A DNA stretch of 64,000 nucleotides from CALLVY01 sp937899855 (GTDB lineage: Bacteria > Bacteroidota > Bacteroidia > Chitinophagales > Saprospiraceae): assembly GCA_039820405.1 (NCBI GenBank), contig JBCBQC010000006.1, forward strand, positions 62,001 through 126,000, written 5' to 3'. The position numbers were made by a program, and so were the translations under genes. Shown in pieces: positions 42,401 through 48,696 of this stretch (position 1 is the first letter of the stretch; the number at the start of each line of letters is the position of its first letter). The notes beneath the pieces were generated by a model. The model was given only the letters and a program-made list of their open reading frames with translations. It made no database searches and was not told the DNA's origin.

Positions 42401-43396
42401 GATACCTTCTTCAATTTCTGCGAGGGCAGTGCCGGAGTTTTTGTCGACGTCATCTTGGTGGATAACAGCTTTTGCGTAGAATACACCGGACTGACGCCGG
42501 GCATTGATTCGGCCTGTTTGGTCGGCTGCGATACGGCGGGTTTTTGCGATACGACGATCTTGGTGCTGGAAGCGGTACGGCTCCAGCCGGAGGTGATTGA
42601 TACCACCGTCCTACTGGCCGATTTTGACACCTTGTGTATCGACACTTCGGAATTGCCGGGGGAGGTGGATACCTTTTTCAATGCTTGTTCGCGCAATTCG
42701 GGCGTCTTTGTCGATTTCGTCCTCGATCGAGACCGGATTTGCGTGGTGTACGAAGGCCGCCAGCTCGGGACCGATACGGCTTGTCTGGTGTACTGTGACG
42801 AATTTGGGATCTGCGATTCGACCACCCTGATCGTGACGACCATCGAGGGCGCGGTGCCCCTACTCCCCGTGGCCGTCCGCGACAGTGGGCTGACGACCAG
42901 TGCCACGCCCGTTGAGATCGACATCCTGCGCAACGATACGATCAATGGCAATTTGATCAACATCCTCATCATTGATCCACCGCTAAATGGCGTGGCCTCG
43001 GGGATGGGCTTCAACCTCGTCTACCTCCCGGACCCCGATTTTTGCGATGGGGTCGACAGCTTTAGCTACGCCATCGAAAACGAGGTGGGTAGGGATACCG
43101 CCACGGTGGTGGTGGAGGTACGCTGTACGGATTTAAAGGTCTATACTGGTTTTTCCCCCAATGCCGATGGCAACAACGACCGCTTTATGATTCTGGGGAT
43201 CGAGCAGTTTCCGAACAATCGGGTGCTGGTATACAATCGCTGGGGCAATCGGGTTTTTGAGCGGGAAGGCTATACCAACGATGAGGGCTGGGACGGCACT
43301 TGGGAGGGGCAGGAACTGCCGGATGGCACCTATTTTTACCGGGTCGAAGATGGTGAGGGGCGGGTGCTCAACGGTTACGTACAGCTCCATCGCTAG
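36416..43396 (+). CDS. Giant 2326-residue cell-surface protein with gliding-motility-type C-terminus
   Basis: N-terminal signal/anchor near residues 34-54 (VCWSLLLLALPSSAIS). Residues ~98-215 are an SdrD B-like domain (VGDYVWKDCDQDGIQDPGE). HYR-like domains follow (~215-380), then an Ig-like domain (~390-460). From ~460 to ~1320 at least eleven SprB-type repeats occur, each ending in a variant of L-x-A-G-x-Y-x-V-x-V-x-D...C. A long pair of unassigned modules (~1330-1880) ends with LLGLVIVGGNP, and three 75-residue Cys modules (DTFFNFC...) span ~1880-2140. A Big_9/cadherin-like segment (ILRNDTINGN) precedes the final ~85 residues, a CHU_C type B sorting domain (GFSPNADGNNDRF...YNRWGNRVF...DGTYFYRVEDGEG). 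It would be exported by T9SS and act in adhesion or gliding. The PorP/SprF partner gene follows. Confidence 0.9.
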   Translation: MSLLRQFGVHHCLSKPPFIAPTPEHIPLTRPRFWSQLVCWSLLLLALPSSAISTPTIHPEPSAHFGESFTGLGIYDYQWYARWRAKTTASPLVLLTSVGDYVWKDCDQDGIQDPGEAGIPNVPITLRGTDVLGNAVDELTFSGPTGSYAFTDLHPGLYTLEFGLPPGISGVAYTSLTPGADTLGSDADPLTGRTAAFRIENNKSISILDAGFIDMEAPVLLGVPADTTVTCGAIPLAPKRYVDILATDNWATDVTITFSESSTQGTNGPCSAYEYLIIRTWSADDGCGNSSAEVQLITVKDSAEPTFGQVPADITVDPARGELIPPPPNPAPSDNCDPNPQLHLIESDSPTGDCGLVRTRTWTVTDACGNQNAISQRITVRGTGNGGTARANGPLCTGDELRLFAEGGLLYHWTGPNNFSSDLQNPVLTAVGAQQAGIYSVLIDDGTCSSTIDVAVTISPALVVLPTIDPANCSAPGRIEVLVSGGTAPYTFDWQDLPGTDDPANRTDLVAGSYPLLVRDAGQCEWVETLVVVEDCPCTPPEVTDLLSRGSTCAEATGWAEVRTAGNPADYVYEWVPDLGTPNVANNRREALVAGVYTVKISDPLGVDCATEVSLVVGNVDASIVEDLTVSPASCALSNGSARLQPDYFTYRWTFDGTAASTRNDLAAGTYEVLVFDQSVPPCPNVILVEIPEENLLQLTAQVNQVPSCQMANGSVTIGVLGGSGNYAYSWGADARRDDLAAGVYTVEVSDLDRGCARRLTFALPSAVRGASIDAPTELLGSCAGVQDVQLDYDISFAAGFAFPADTFLVNATDTLNPAAPLAPGTYCLIVEDANGCLAGQHCFSVSEPAPLAVDLAIANQDCFRAGSIQLQVSGGVGPYRFNWSDLTGGGQSPDRDDLLAGTYRVTVRDANGCRQTLTDLVVANQCPTGCIEPVIRNVAVVEASCGAADGVIRLEMQGNPNQFHYRWTPDLGIGTAERKSNLPAGQYAVVITNIIDPSCSIRRDFLVQNADGPTVDIQVTQAATCQLANGAATLLPIAFDYRWCNGSDKFSATDLPSGTCYVTVTDPVTACSQVVAVEIPEGNPLRVQPQVLRQPDCGQANGRIELLVSGGSGAYALFWSDGGVGALRDNLAAGQYGITVTDPGGGDCQIEQSVVLTDAQSAAVRLRLDTAVPLVLDCAAGRDGKIDFTVDYPPTFAFPADTIISDGNGTYTNGELPAGNYCLLIRDAAACVAAEACFAIEEPEPMLLVATVRPVTCNDPGSIAVRVEGGRGNYQYDWAHLPGNANASILSSLAAGVYQLTVTDDRGCAAYARDLIVVDDCLACPNSATLRRVIPTNSSQTDCIQLEACFTRNLTNIVLSDADRNGQSPLGSWTLASSGCLDYHAGATPGADTICVIAQYGNLLDTTCMIYAVFDPPTVPALTDTLYLDTPEQTGVDTCLSLLELGGVFTDARILEAPRNATGSLELTAACLRYEPNAGVLGPGVDTMLVEVCNAAIPLCDTTVVVVSVSLGLQCTPFFAGPDTLDLFADDCDGEALFCLDSIPPFATQFYSIEVDQQPLAPPFVGCNPDTLIEYDLDRVLRLAPLGPYELVEWVVNADTFRLATFPSFAVLLDSMNVWDPLGNWERLGDRIVGGNLANQYGDLNVESPQVSIGDPIPLDLLIAAQGTQIAVDTGFHQLVLTLDSTGCSDTLWLDVACDLCPDYYAGPDSLLADSCAGTAPLCLDVELVNLPQFTIEDNGALFTGDFRPCAIDTSFQYVVFPLAIPGIYELVSWEVNGTNFTLPLFTTVAQLADSMRVWDPAGNWQLLGLVIVGGNPGSSYGALEVASSGNAPFNIELQLINDAVAILLSPGEHDIRVTDNRSICVDEFSVTVTCDSLVLPPPPLDTLLRVFEGETDTLCLEDLPVIDSFRNLCPDDSDGNVSVEVILGTNCIAYSGLELGLDTFCLEVCEGLLCDTVNWVIETLPLRDTIPLFVEVGRSDTFCIDTSVFHHPLDTFFNFCEGSAGVFVDVILVDNSFCVEYTGLTPGIDSACLVGCDTAGFCDTTILVLEAVRLQPEVIDTTVLLADFDTLCIDTSELPGEVDTFFNACSRNSGVFVDFVLDRDRICVVYEGRQLGTDTACLVYCDEFGICDSTTLIVTTIEGAVPLLPVAVRDSGLTTSATPVEIDILRNDTINGNLINILIIDPPLNGVASGMGFNLVYLPDPDFCDGVDSFSYAIENEVGRDTATVVVEVRCTDLKVYTGFSPNADGNNDRFMILGIEQFPNNRVLVYNRWGNRVFEREGYTNDEGWDGTWEGQELPDGTYFYRVEDGEGRVLNGYVQLHR

Positions 43397-43511
43397 ATCG
43401 GGATCGGTCCGCCTACGCTAAGGCACGATTTTTGTTTCCCAAATTAGGTGGTAAACCCTGGATTATTTGCGTTTTGGGGGAAGCCGTAAAAAACAGAAAT
43501 CGAACCACTTC

Positions 43512-44516
43512 ATGAGAAAAACTATACTACTAGCACTCTGCCTGTGCGGTCTGTGGGGGACCAGTAAGGCCCAGCAGGACCCGATGTTTACCAAATACAT
43601 GTTCAACAGCCTGGTTTTCAATCCGGCTTACGCGGGCAGTCACGAGTATTTGTCGGCGCGGATCATCTACCGCGATCAGTGGCTGGGCATCGACGGGGCT
43701 CCGACGACGCAATCGCTGACCGTGCATACCCCGACGGGAGAACGGGTGGGGGTTGGCCTGAGTATTTACAACGATCAGATTGGGGCTTCGGGCTCGACGA
43801 CCGTCAATTTTGCCTACGCTTACCGCGTGGCCTTTGGACGGGGCAAGCTGTCGATCGGTATTCAAGCCGGGGTAGAAAACTGGCGGGCCGACTGGTCGGG
43901 CCTCAAGTTTAAGGATCCCCAGCAGATGGATGCGGTCTTTTCTGATGGCATCAACCGCTGGATTCCCAATTTTGGAGCTGGGGTGTTCTATTACGCCCCC
44001 AAGTTTTACGTGGGCTTTTCGGTCCCGCACCTCATCAACTTCGACCTACAGGACGATGCCGATGCCCTCGGCCTTGACGAGTGGGCCAAGCTCTACCGCC
44101 ACTACTTCCTATCGGCGGGGGTGATCCTACCGATTGCACCGGGCTTGCTCTTCAAACCTTCCATCCTCTTCAAGAGCGTTGGCTTTTTGGGCGAATTCTC
44201 GTCCAGTCCCAATTCCTTTACCATCGGTGCTCCTACGGAGTTTGACATCGACCTCTCGGTACTGTTTTACGAGGCGCTCTGGGTGGGGGTCTCGTTCCGC
44301 TCGGCGGTGGAGGCCCGGGCCTTTGGGGGCCTGAGTAGCTTTGACTCGGCGGACATCTGGGCGGCGTACTACCTGCGGAGTGGACTGCGGATTGGTGCGG
44401 CCTACGATTATACCCTTTCGGATTTGCGCACTTTTACGGATGGCTCTTTTGAGATCCTGCTGGGCTACGACTTTAATTTCAGCAATAAAAAGATCAATAC
44501 GCCGCGGTACTTTTAG
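43512..44516 (+). CDS. PorP/SprF family type IX secretion membrane protein
   Basis: A 334-residue outer-membrane protein with signal peptide (MRKTILLALCLCGLWGTSKAQ) and the family opening QQDPMFTKYMFNSLVFNPAYAGS. It continues with GVGLSIYNDQIGASGSTTVNFAYAYR, typical of PorP/SprF. In Flavobacterium johnsoniae SprF is needed for surface delivery of the adhesin SprB, and in general a PorP/SprF gene follows each CHU_C adhesin, as here (116 bases after the giant gene). The predicted role is localisation of that protein on the cell surface. ATG 43512 is preferred, since the upstream TTG frame adds a basic stretch before the signal peptide. Confidence 0.92.
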   Translation: MRKTILLALCLCGLWGTSKAQQDPMFTKYMFNSLVFNPAYAGSHEYLSARIIYRDQWLGIDGAPTTQSLTVHTPTGERVGVGLSIYNDQIGASGSTTVNFAYAYRVAFGRGKLSIGIQAGVENWRADWSGLKFKDPQQMDAVFSDGINRWIPNFGAGVFYYAPKFYVGFSVPHLINFDLQDDADALGLDEWAKLYRHYFLSAGVILPIAPGLLFKPSILFKSVGFLGEFSSSPNSFTIGAPTEFDIDLSVLFYEALWVGVSFRSAVEARAFGGLSSFDSADIWAAYYLRSGLRIGAAYDYTLSDLRTFTDGSFEILLGYDFNFSNKKINTPRYF

Positions 44517-44550
44517 TGGGAAGCGGAAGGGGATGGTGAATGAAGCGGAG

Positions 44551-44581
44551 GGAGCTTCCGTACGAGCCGTGCGAAGGCTCC
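44551..44581 (+). repeat. Imperfect inverted repeat, stable hairpin
   Basis: GGAGCTTCCGTACG (44551-44564) and CGTGCGAAGGCTCC (44568-44581) pair with one mismatch and two G-U pairs around a three-base AGC loop. It starts 35 bases after the PorP/SprF stop. No T-tract follows immediately, so it is not a standard terminator. Confidence 0.55.
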
Positions 44582-45180
44582 TGGTCCTGGTACGTCGGGA
44601 TGGTACTCGATTTGAGCGGGTAAAAAAGAGAGAAAACGGAGGAAATGAGGGGGAGGTGGAATAAGGGTCTTGAGGGAGGGAATCCCACCCAAGCCACCGC
44701 CGCCAGTCGTCGCTCGATTTTTTGACCTACGGCTATAGCTCCGCCAGCCACTCGATCGAGCCCTTCGACCGCAAGGTTACCAAGACGTTTTCCCGGGATA
44801 TCTTTTACTTGGGTCCCTGCCGAGAAAAGGTCCCTACATAGACGCTTTCGGCGGATAAATTCCATAAAATCAATTGGGTATAATTGCAATGTATCGGCCA
44901 GAACCCTTGAAAAGTAAGGAAAATATTTTTGAAAAAAAGTAGGGCCTTCGCAAAAAAGTGAACCCCGTCCCTTCAGCTTCTGAGTCCCTTCTACCGCCAC
45001 GTACCAAGTGGTACAAAAAAGATATTAATTTTTATTTTAAGATGTAAAGTCCTATCTTTAACGCCAAGTAGCATCTACCTTTCCCATTTTACGTATCCAT
45101 TCTCCCGGATTGCCCCCCACGACGGCGCAACCTTCTCCAAGCATCCCATCGGACGAAGATACTCATCCCAACAACCGTTG

Positions 45181-45222
45181 AGAGTCGGCGCTATACTCTA
45201 TCTTAGTGTCCGACTCTTTTTT
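45181..45222 (+). terminator. Terminator-like hairpin immediately before dinB
   Basis: AGAGTCGG (45181-45188) pairs perfectly with CCGACTCT (45210-45217) around a 21-base loop, followed by a run of T (to 45222). The dinB ATG is only 11 bases after the T-run, so it could act as a transcription attenuator or upstream terminator. Confidence 0.55.
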
Positions 45223-45232
45223 ATGCCGCCCT

Positions 45233-46306
45233 ATGCTGCGCAAGATCATTCATATCGACATGGACGCCTTTTACGCTTCGGTGGAGCAGCGGGACCACCC
45301 CGAGCTGCGGGGCAAGCCCGTGGCGGTGGGCTGGTCGGGCAACCGCGGGGTGGTGGCGGCCGCCAGCTACGAAGCCCGCCGCTTTGGGGTGCGCTCCGCC
45401 ATGCCCAGCGTGACGGCCAAACGCCGCTGCCCAGACCTGGTCTTCGTCAAGGCGCGTTTTGAAGTGTACCAATCCGTATCCCGTCAAATCCGCGCCATCT
45501 TCCACGAATACACCGACCTGGTGGAACCCCTGTCCCTCGACGAAGCCTACCTCGACGTCACCGAAAACAAGATCGGGATGCCTTCGGGGACCATCATCGC
45601 CGAGCAGATTCGCCAAAAAATTCGGGACCAGACCCAATTGACCGCCTCGGCCGGAGTATCCTTCAACAAGTTCATCGCTAAGATCGCCTCCGATATCAAC
45701 AAGCCCAACGGCATCAAAGTCATCACCCCCGCCGAAGCGGACGCTTTTCTGGAAGCCCTCCCGATCGAAAAGTTTCACGGGATCGGTAAGGTGACGGCGG
45801 AAAAAATGCGGCGAATGGGGGTGAGCAATGGGGCCCAACTCAAGGCCCTCAGCGAGATCGACCTGGTCAAGCGCTTTGGTAAGGTGGGACGCTTTTACTA
45901 CAAAATTGTCCGCGCCCGGGACGAGCGACCCGTCAATCCCAATCGAATCCGCAAATCCATCGGAGCGGAGCGCACCTTCTCCGAGAATGTCGATACCCTG
46001 GAGGGCATGCGCGAAAAGATCGCCAGCATCATCCAGCGGGTCTACGACTACATGGAAAAAACGGACAACTACGGCCGTACCCTCACCCTAAAAATGAAGA
46101 CACCTGATTTTCAAATCATCAGTCGCAGCAAGACTTACGTCCGCGAAATTCGCGAGCGGGAGGCCTTCGTCAAGGCCTGCGACGAACTGCTGGTCGCCAA
46201 CTGGAGCGAGGCCGGGGCGGTACGCCTCCTCGGCGTGGCCGTCTCGAATTTACTCAAAGACCACACCGAGGAAGGCATCCAGCTGGAGTTGGATTTTGAC
46301 GCCTGA
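45233..46306 (+). CDS. dinB: DNA polymerase IV
   Basis: A 357-residue Y-family translesion polymerase, normal length. Motifs are HIDMDAFYASVEQRD (metal-binding Asp) and, after the palm strand, PLSLDEAYLDVT (second acidic site). These are followed by ASAGVSFNKFIAKIASDINKPNG in outline, the FHGIGKVTAEKM helix-hairpin-helix, and a little-finger domain. It ends with EEGIQLELDFDA; the typical beta-clamp peptide may lie in this tail (QLELDF, as Q-x-x-L-D-F). It copies past DNA lesions, and is often SOS-induced. ATG 45233 is taken as the family start (MLRKIIHIDMDAF); longer starts within the hairpin are unlikely. Confidence 0.96.
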   Translation: MLRKIIHIDMDAFYASVEQRDHPELRGKPVAVGWSGNRGVVAAASYEARRFGVRSAMPSVTAKRRCPDLVFVKARFEVYQSVSRQIRAIFHEYTDLVEPLSLDEAYLDVTENKIGMPSGTIIAEQIRQKIRDQTQLTASAGVSFNKFIAKIASDINKPNGIKVITPAEADAFLEALPIEKFHGIGKVTAEKMRRMGVSNGAQLKALSEIDLVKRFGKVGRFYYKIVRARDERPVNPNRIRKSIGAERTFSENVDTLEGMREKIASIIQRVYDYMEKTDNYGRTLTLKMKTPDFQIISRSKTYVREIREREAFVKACDELLVANWSEAGAVRLLGVAVSNLLKDHTEEGIQLELDFDA

Positions 46307-46328
46307 TATTCCCCTTACTGCTATCCCC

Positions 46329-47783
46329 CTAGCGCTGGGGCAACTCAATACATCCTCCGCCACTCGTAGAGTAGGTCGAATCGGCGGTGAGGGCACAGGC
46401 AAAATACGACCAATTGTTACTCGTGGGTACGTAAGCACCCGAGGTGTTCTGGGCGCTGTAATTGAGGCGAAAGCCACGACGTAAGGTCGTATTTTGCTCC
46501 AGGTCCTGGCGCAATTGGTCCAGTGATTGGGCGTTGATGCCGTTTTGGGCGTAGGTGGCCTGAAAACGGTATTCTTCCTTCCACTGCGTTTGGGTCGCGT
46601 CGACTACGCCCTGGAAATAGTAGGCCGTGTAGTCGAGCAACTGGGTAGATTGGGCGTCGTAGGTGTACAGAAAATATGCGGGGTTGTTTTTAAAAATGGG
46701 GCTGACCGCTGGAGTGATGTGGACGAAGGAGCTGGCCTGGCCGCTATCGTCGTTGAAGATCATGAAGTGATCCATGTGGGTGTGGCCCGCCAACTGAGCG
46801 GAAATGACGTCCCGGTAGGCATTGAGGGTGTCGACGAAGGGGGCACTAAAGGATTGGTGCCAAAAGGTGGGACTCGAGCTGCCGCCCAGCGCACCGGGGA
46901 CGTTGATGCCGGGGGGGATGTGGTAGACCAGCCAGACTTGGGCCGTATCGCGGCGGGCGTCCCGCAGTTCCTGGCTGAGCCAGTCGAGGTGCTCCTGGGC
47001 GTGTTGCTGGATTTCGGACCAGGAGAGATTGGAGCCGCAGTAGTTCCGATGGTTGGATTCCATGTAGCTCTTGGAAAAGAGGTTGCTGTTGAGCCCCAAG
47101 ATGCGGTGCTGGTGGTTGGCAGTGGAAAAAGCCGTAAAGTAGCCTCCCTTTTTAAAGTCGGAGCTAAAGGTGGTCGGGGGGAGCGACTTACCGAGGAGTT
47201 GCTTCCAGATGGGGACCATGTCGGAGAGGAAGCGGCCGTTGGGCGTCACCTTATAGTCGCCGCAGTAGGAATCGTTGTTGCCCAATACGGGGACGAAAAC
47301 GCTATTGGGGTAGAGGGCCTGCAGTTGGTCGGCGATCAAACGGATGATGTTGGCCAGGAAATCCTGACTCTCGCGGAGGCTCATCCCGGCCGCTTCGGCA
47401 TTGCCCAGGAAGTGGTGGGCCAAAAAGTCGCCGGAGAGGATGACGAAGTGGGGGTTTTGAACCTTTTGGGGCAGGTCCTGAAGCAGGGAGGCAAAAAGGT
47501 TGTAATGGGTATCTTCGCCTTCCTGGCCAAAGCCGCTTTGCTGCAAGCGGTGGAAGATGCCCGCCCACTCGCGGTAGGGGGCCTTGCGGAGGGAGTCGAC
47601 CAGGGTGCTGGAGTAAAAGACATCGAGGTGGAGGTCCGAAATGCTGAGGACCGTATCGGGGATGGTGGTCGAGGCACTCACTTCCGGGCCGGAGGGCTCG
47701 GCGGGGCGATCGATGCAGGCCGTCATTCCGATGAATAAGAGCAGGACCGCAATGAGGGGGAGGCATTGATTGTGGTGGTTCAT
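46329..47783 (-). CDS. Metallophosphoesterase lipoprotein, acid-sphingomyelinase-like
   Basis: A 484-residue exported phosphodiesterase from ATG 47783. The signal peptide ends FIGMTAC, a lipobox with Cys23, so it is an outer- or inner-membrane lipoprotein. Calcineurin-type metal motifs are present: SDLHLD (Asp50, His52), ILSGDFLAHH, VLGNNDSY, WLVYHIPPG and AGHTHMDHF. The segment order and length fit acid sphingomyelinase-like enzymes, which split phosphodiester bonds in sphingomyelin-type lipids or nucleotides. It is convergent with dinB (22-base gap). The C-terminal region after ~400 is less conserved. The actual substrate is not known. Confidence 0.86.
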   Translation of the reverse strand: MNHHNQCLPLIAVLLLFIGMTACIDRPAEPSGPEVSASTTIPDTVLSISDLHLDVFYSSTLVDSLRKAPYREWAGIFHRLQQSGFGQEGEDTHYNLFASLLQDLPQKVQNPHFVILSGDFLAHHFLGNAEAAGMSLRESQDFLANIIRLIADQLQALYPNSVFVPVLGNNDSYCGDYKVTPNGRFLSDMVPIWKQLLGKSLPPTTFSSDFKKGGYFTAFSTANHQHRILGLNSNLFSKSYMESNHRNYCGSNLSWSEIQQHAQEHLDWLSQELRDARRDTAQVWLVYHIPPGINVPGALGGSSSPTFWHQSFSAPFVDTLNAYRDVISAQLAGHTHMDHFMIFNDDSGQASSFVHITPAVSPIFKNNPAYFLYTYDAQSTQLLDYTAYYFQGVVDATQTQWKEEYRFQATYAQNGINAQSLDQLRQDLEQNTTLRRGFRLNYSAQNTSGAYVPTSNNWSYFACALTADSTYSTSGGGCIELPQR

Positions 47784-47895
47784 TTGTTTTTTCTCCAAAA
47801 TGCCCCCAGATTATCTCCCATTCAAGCGTATTTCTACGTGAAATGGTCCTCCAATTCCCTATTTTAGCGTTTCTTGGGCCCCACAACTCAAAATT

Positions 47896-48609
47896 ATGTC
47901 CGCCAAAACTTTATTGCTATTCGACATCGACGGTACCCTGGTCCATTCCAATAAGATCGACAGCCAGTGCTTTGCCCATATCTACCAGACCATTTACGAG
48001 CGTCCCTTTCCGAGCATCGACTGGCGGGTCTACCCCCACGTCACCGACCATACCATCTTTGGTACCGTCATCCGCGATCAATTTCAGCGGGAAGCCGAGC
48101 CCCAAGAGATCCAGCACTTTCAAGACCAATTCGTCGCCCTACTCCAACAAAAACGCCAACGGCAGCCCCAGGACTTTATGGAAGTCCCCGGTGCCAAACG
48201 CATCATCGACCGATTGCTGGGCGAGGCCGACTTTACGGTGGGCATCGCCACCGGAGGCTGGGAAAGGCCGGCCCGTCTCAAACTCCAACACGTCGGCATC
48301 CCCGAGCACCAACTGGTACTGAGCGGCGCCGACGAGCAAATCCGTCGCGAAGACATCCTCCAAAAAGCCATCGACGAGACCCGCGCCCAGCACCCCCACC
48401 TGGAACGGATCGTTTACCTCGGCGACGCCAGTTGGGACGTCCGCACCACCCGCAACATGGGCCTCGACTTTATCGGCATCCGCCGGGCGGGCGATCTCGA
48501 AGTGCTACACGAACTGGGCGCCCAGGTCGTCATCCAGGATTTTTTGGATTATCCCACCGTACTCCGCGCCGTAGCCGAAGCCCGCGTCCCGGATGCCCCC
48601 CGCCGCTGA
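47896..48609 (+). CDS. HAD family phosphatase, phosphoglycolate-phosphatase-like
   Basis: A 237-residue HAD-type hydrolase: motif I LLFDIDGTLVHSN (nucleophile Asp10, Asp12), a helical cap between about 20 and 95, motif II VGIATGGWERPARLKL, motif III Lys region (IRREDILQKAI), motif IV VYLGDASWDVRTTRNMG. It probably dephosphorylates a small cytosolic sugar phosphate or phosphoglycolate, but substrate is not predictable. It is divergent from the phosphoesterase gene and ends 88 bases before the sensor-regulator gene. Confidence 0.85.
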   Translation: MSAKTLLLFDIDGTLVHSNKIDSQCFAHIYQTIYERPFPSIDWRVYPHVTDHTIFGTVIRDQFQREAEPQEIQHFQDQFVALLQQKRQRQPQDFMEVPGAKRIIDRLLGEADFTVGIATGGWERPARLKLQHVGIPEHQLVLSGADEQIRREDILQKAIDETRAQHPHLERIVYLGDASWDVRTTRNMGLDFIGIRRAGDLEVLHELGAQVVIQDFLDYPTVLRAVAEARVPDAPRR

Positions 48610-48696
48610 TGGGGACAAGCCCATCCCCGCGGCCACCCGGAATTCCCAAAGTTTAGCTATCTTTCTTTATCAATTGATAGACCTCATCCATCGCTC

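Larger units (their letters stand above)
44517..45232. other. 716-base region without a supported gene
   Basis: No family could be recognised on either strand. Contents: a strong hairpin at 44551-44581; a fragment-like frame 44719-44841 (GYSSASHSIEPF...IFYLGPCREK, ends in a stop) of unknown origin; a 14-bp palindrome GTACC-AAGT-GGTAC at 45001-45014; and a terminator-like hairpin at 45181-45222 just before dinB. It might be remnant or non-coding RNA territory (speculative). Confidence 0.4.

Noticed and set aside
44551..44581. Possible group II intron or reverse-transcriptase remnant
   Set aside because: The hairpin bears only a faint resemblance to intron domains, and no reverse transcriptase or maturase coding is present.
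44494..45000. Minus-strand 168-codon frame after the PorP/SprF gene
   Set aside because: It begins in an A/T-rich stretch, has no homology I recognise, and runs into the neighbouring coding gene.
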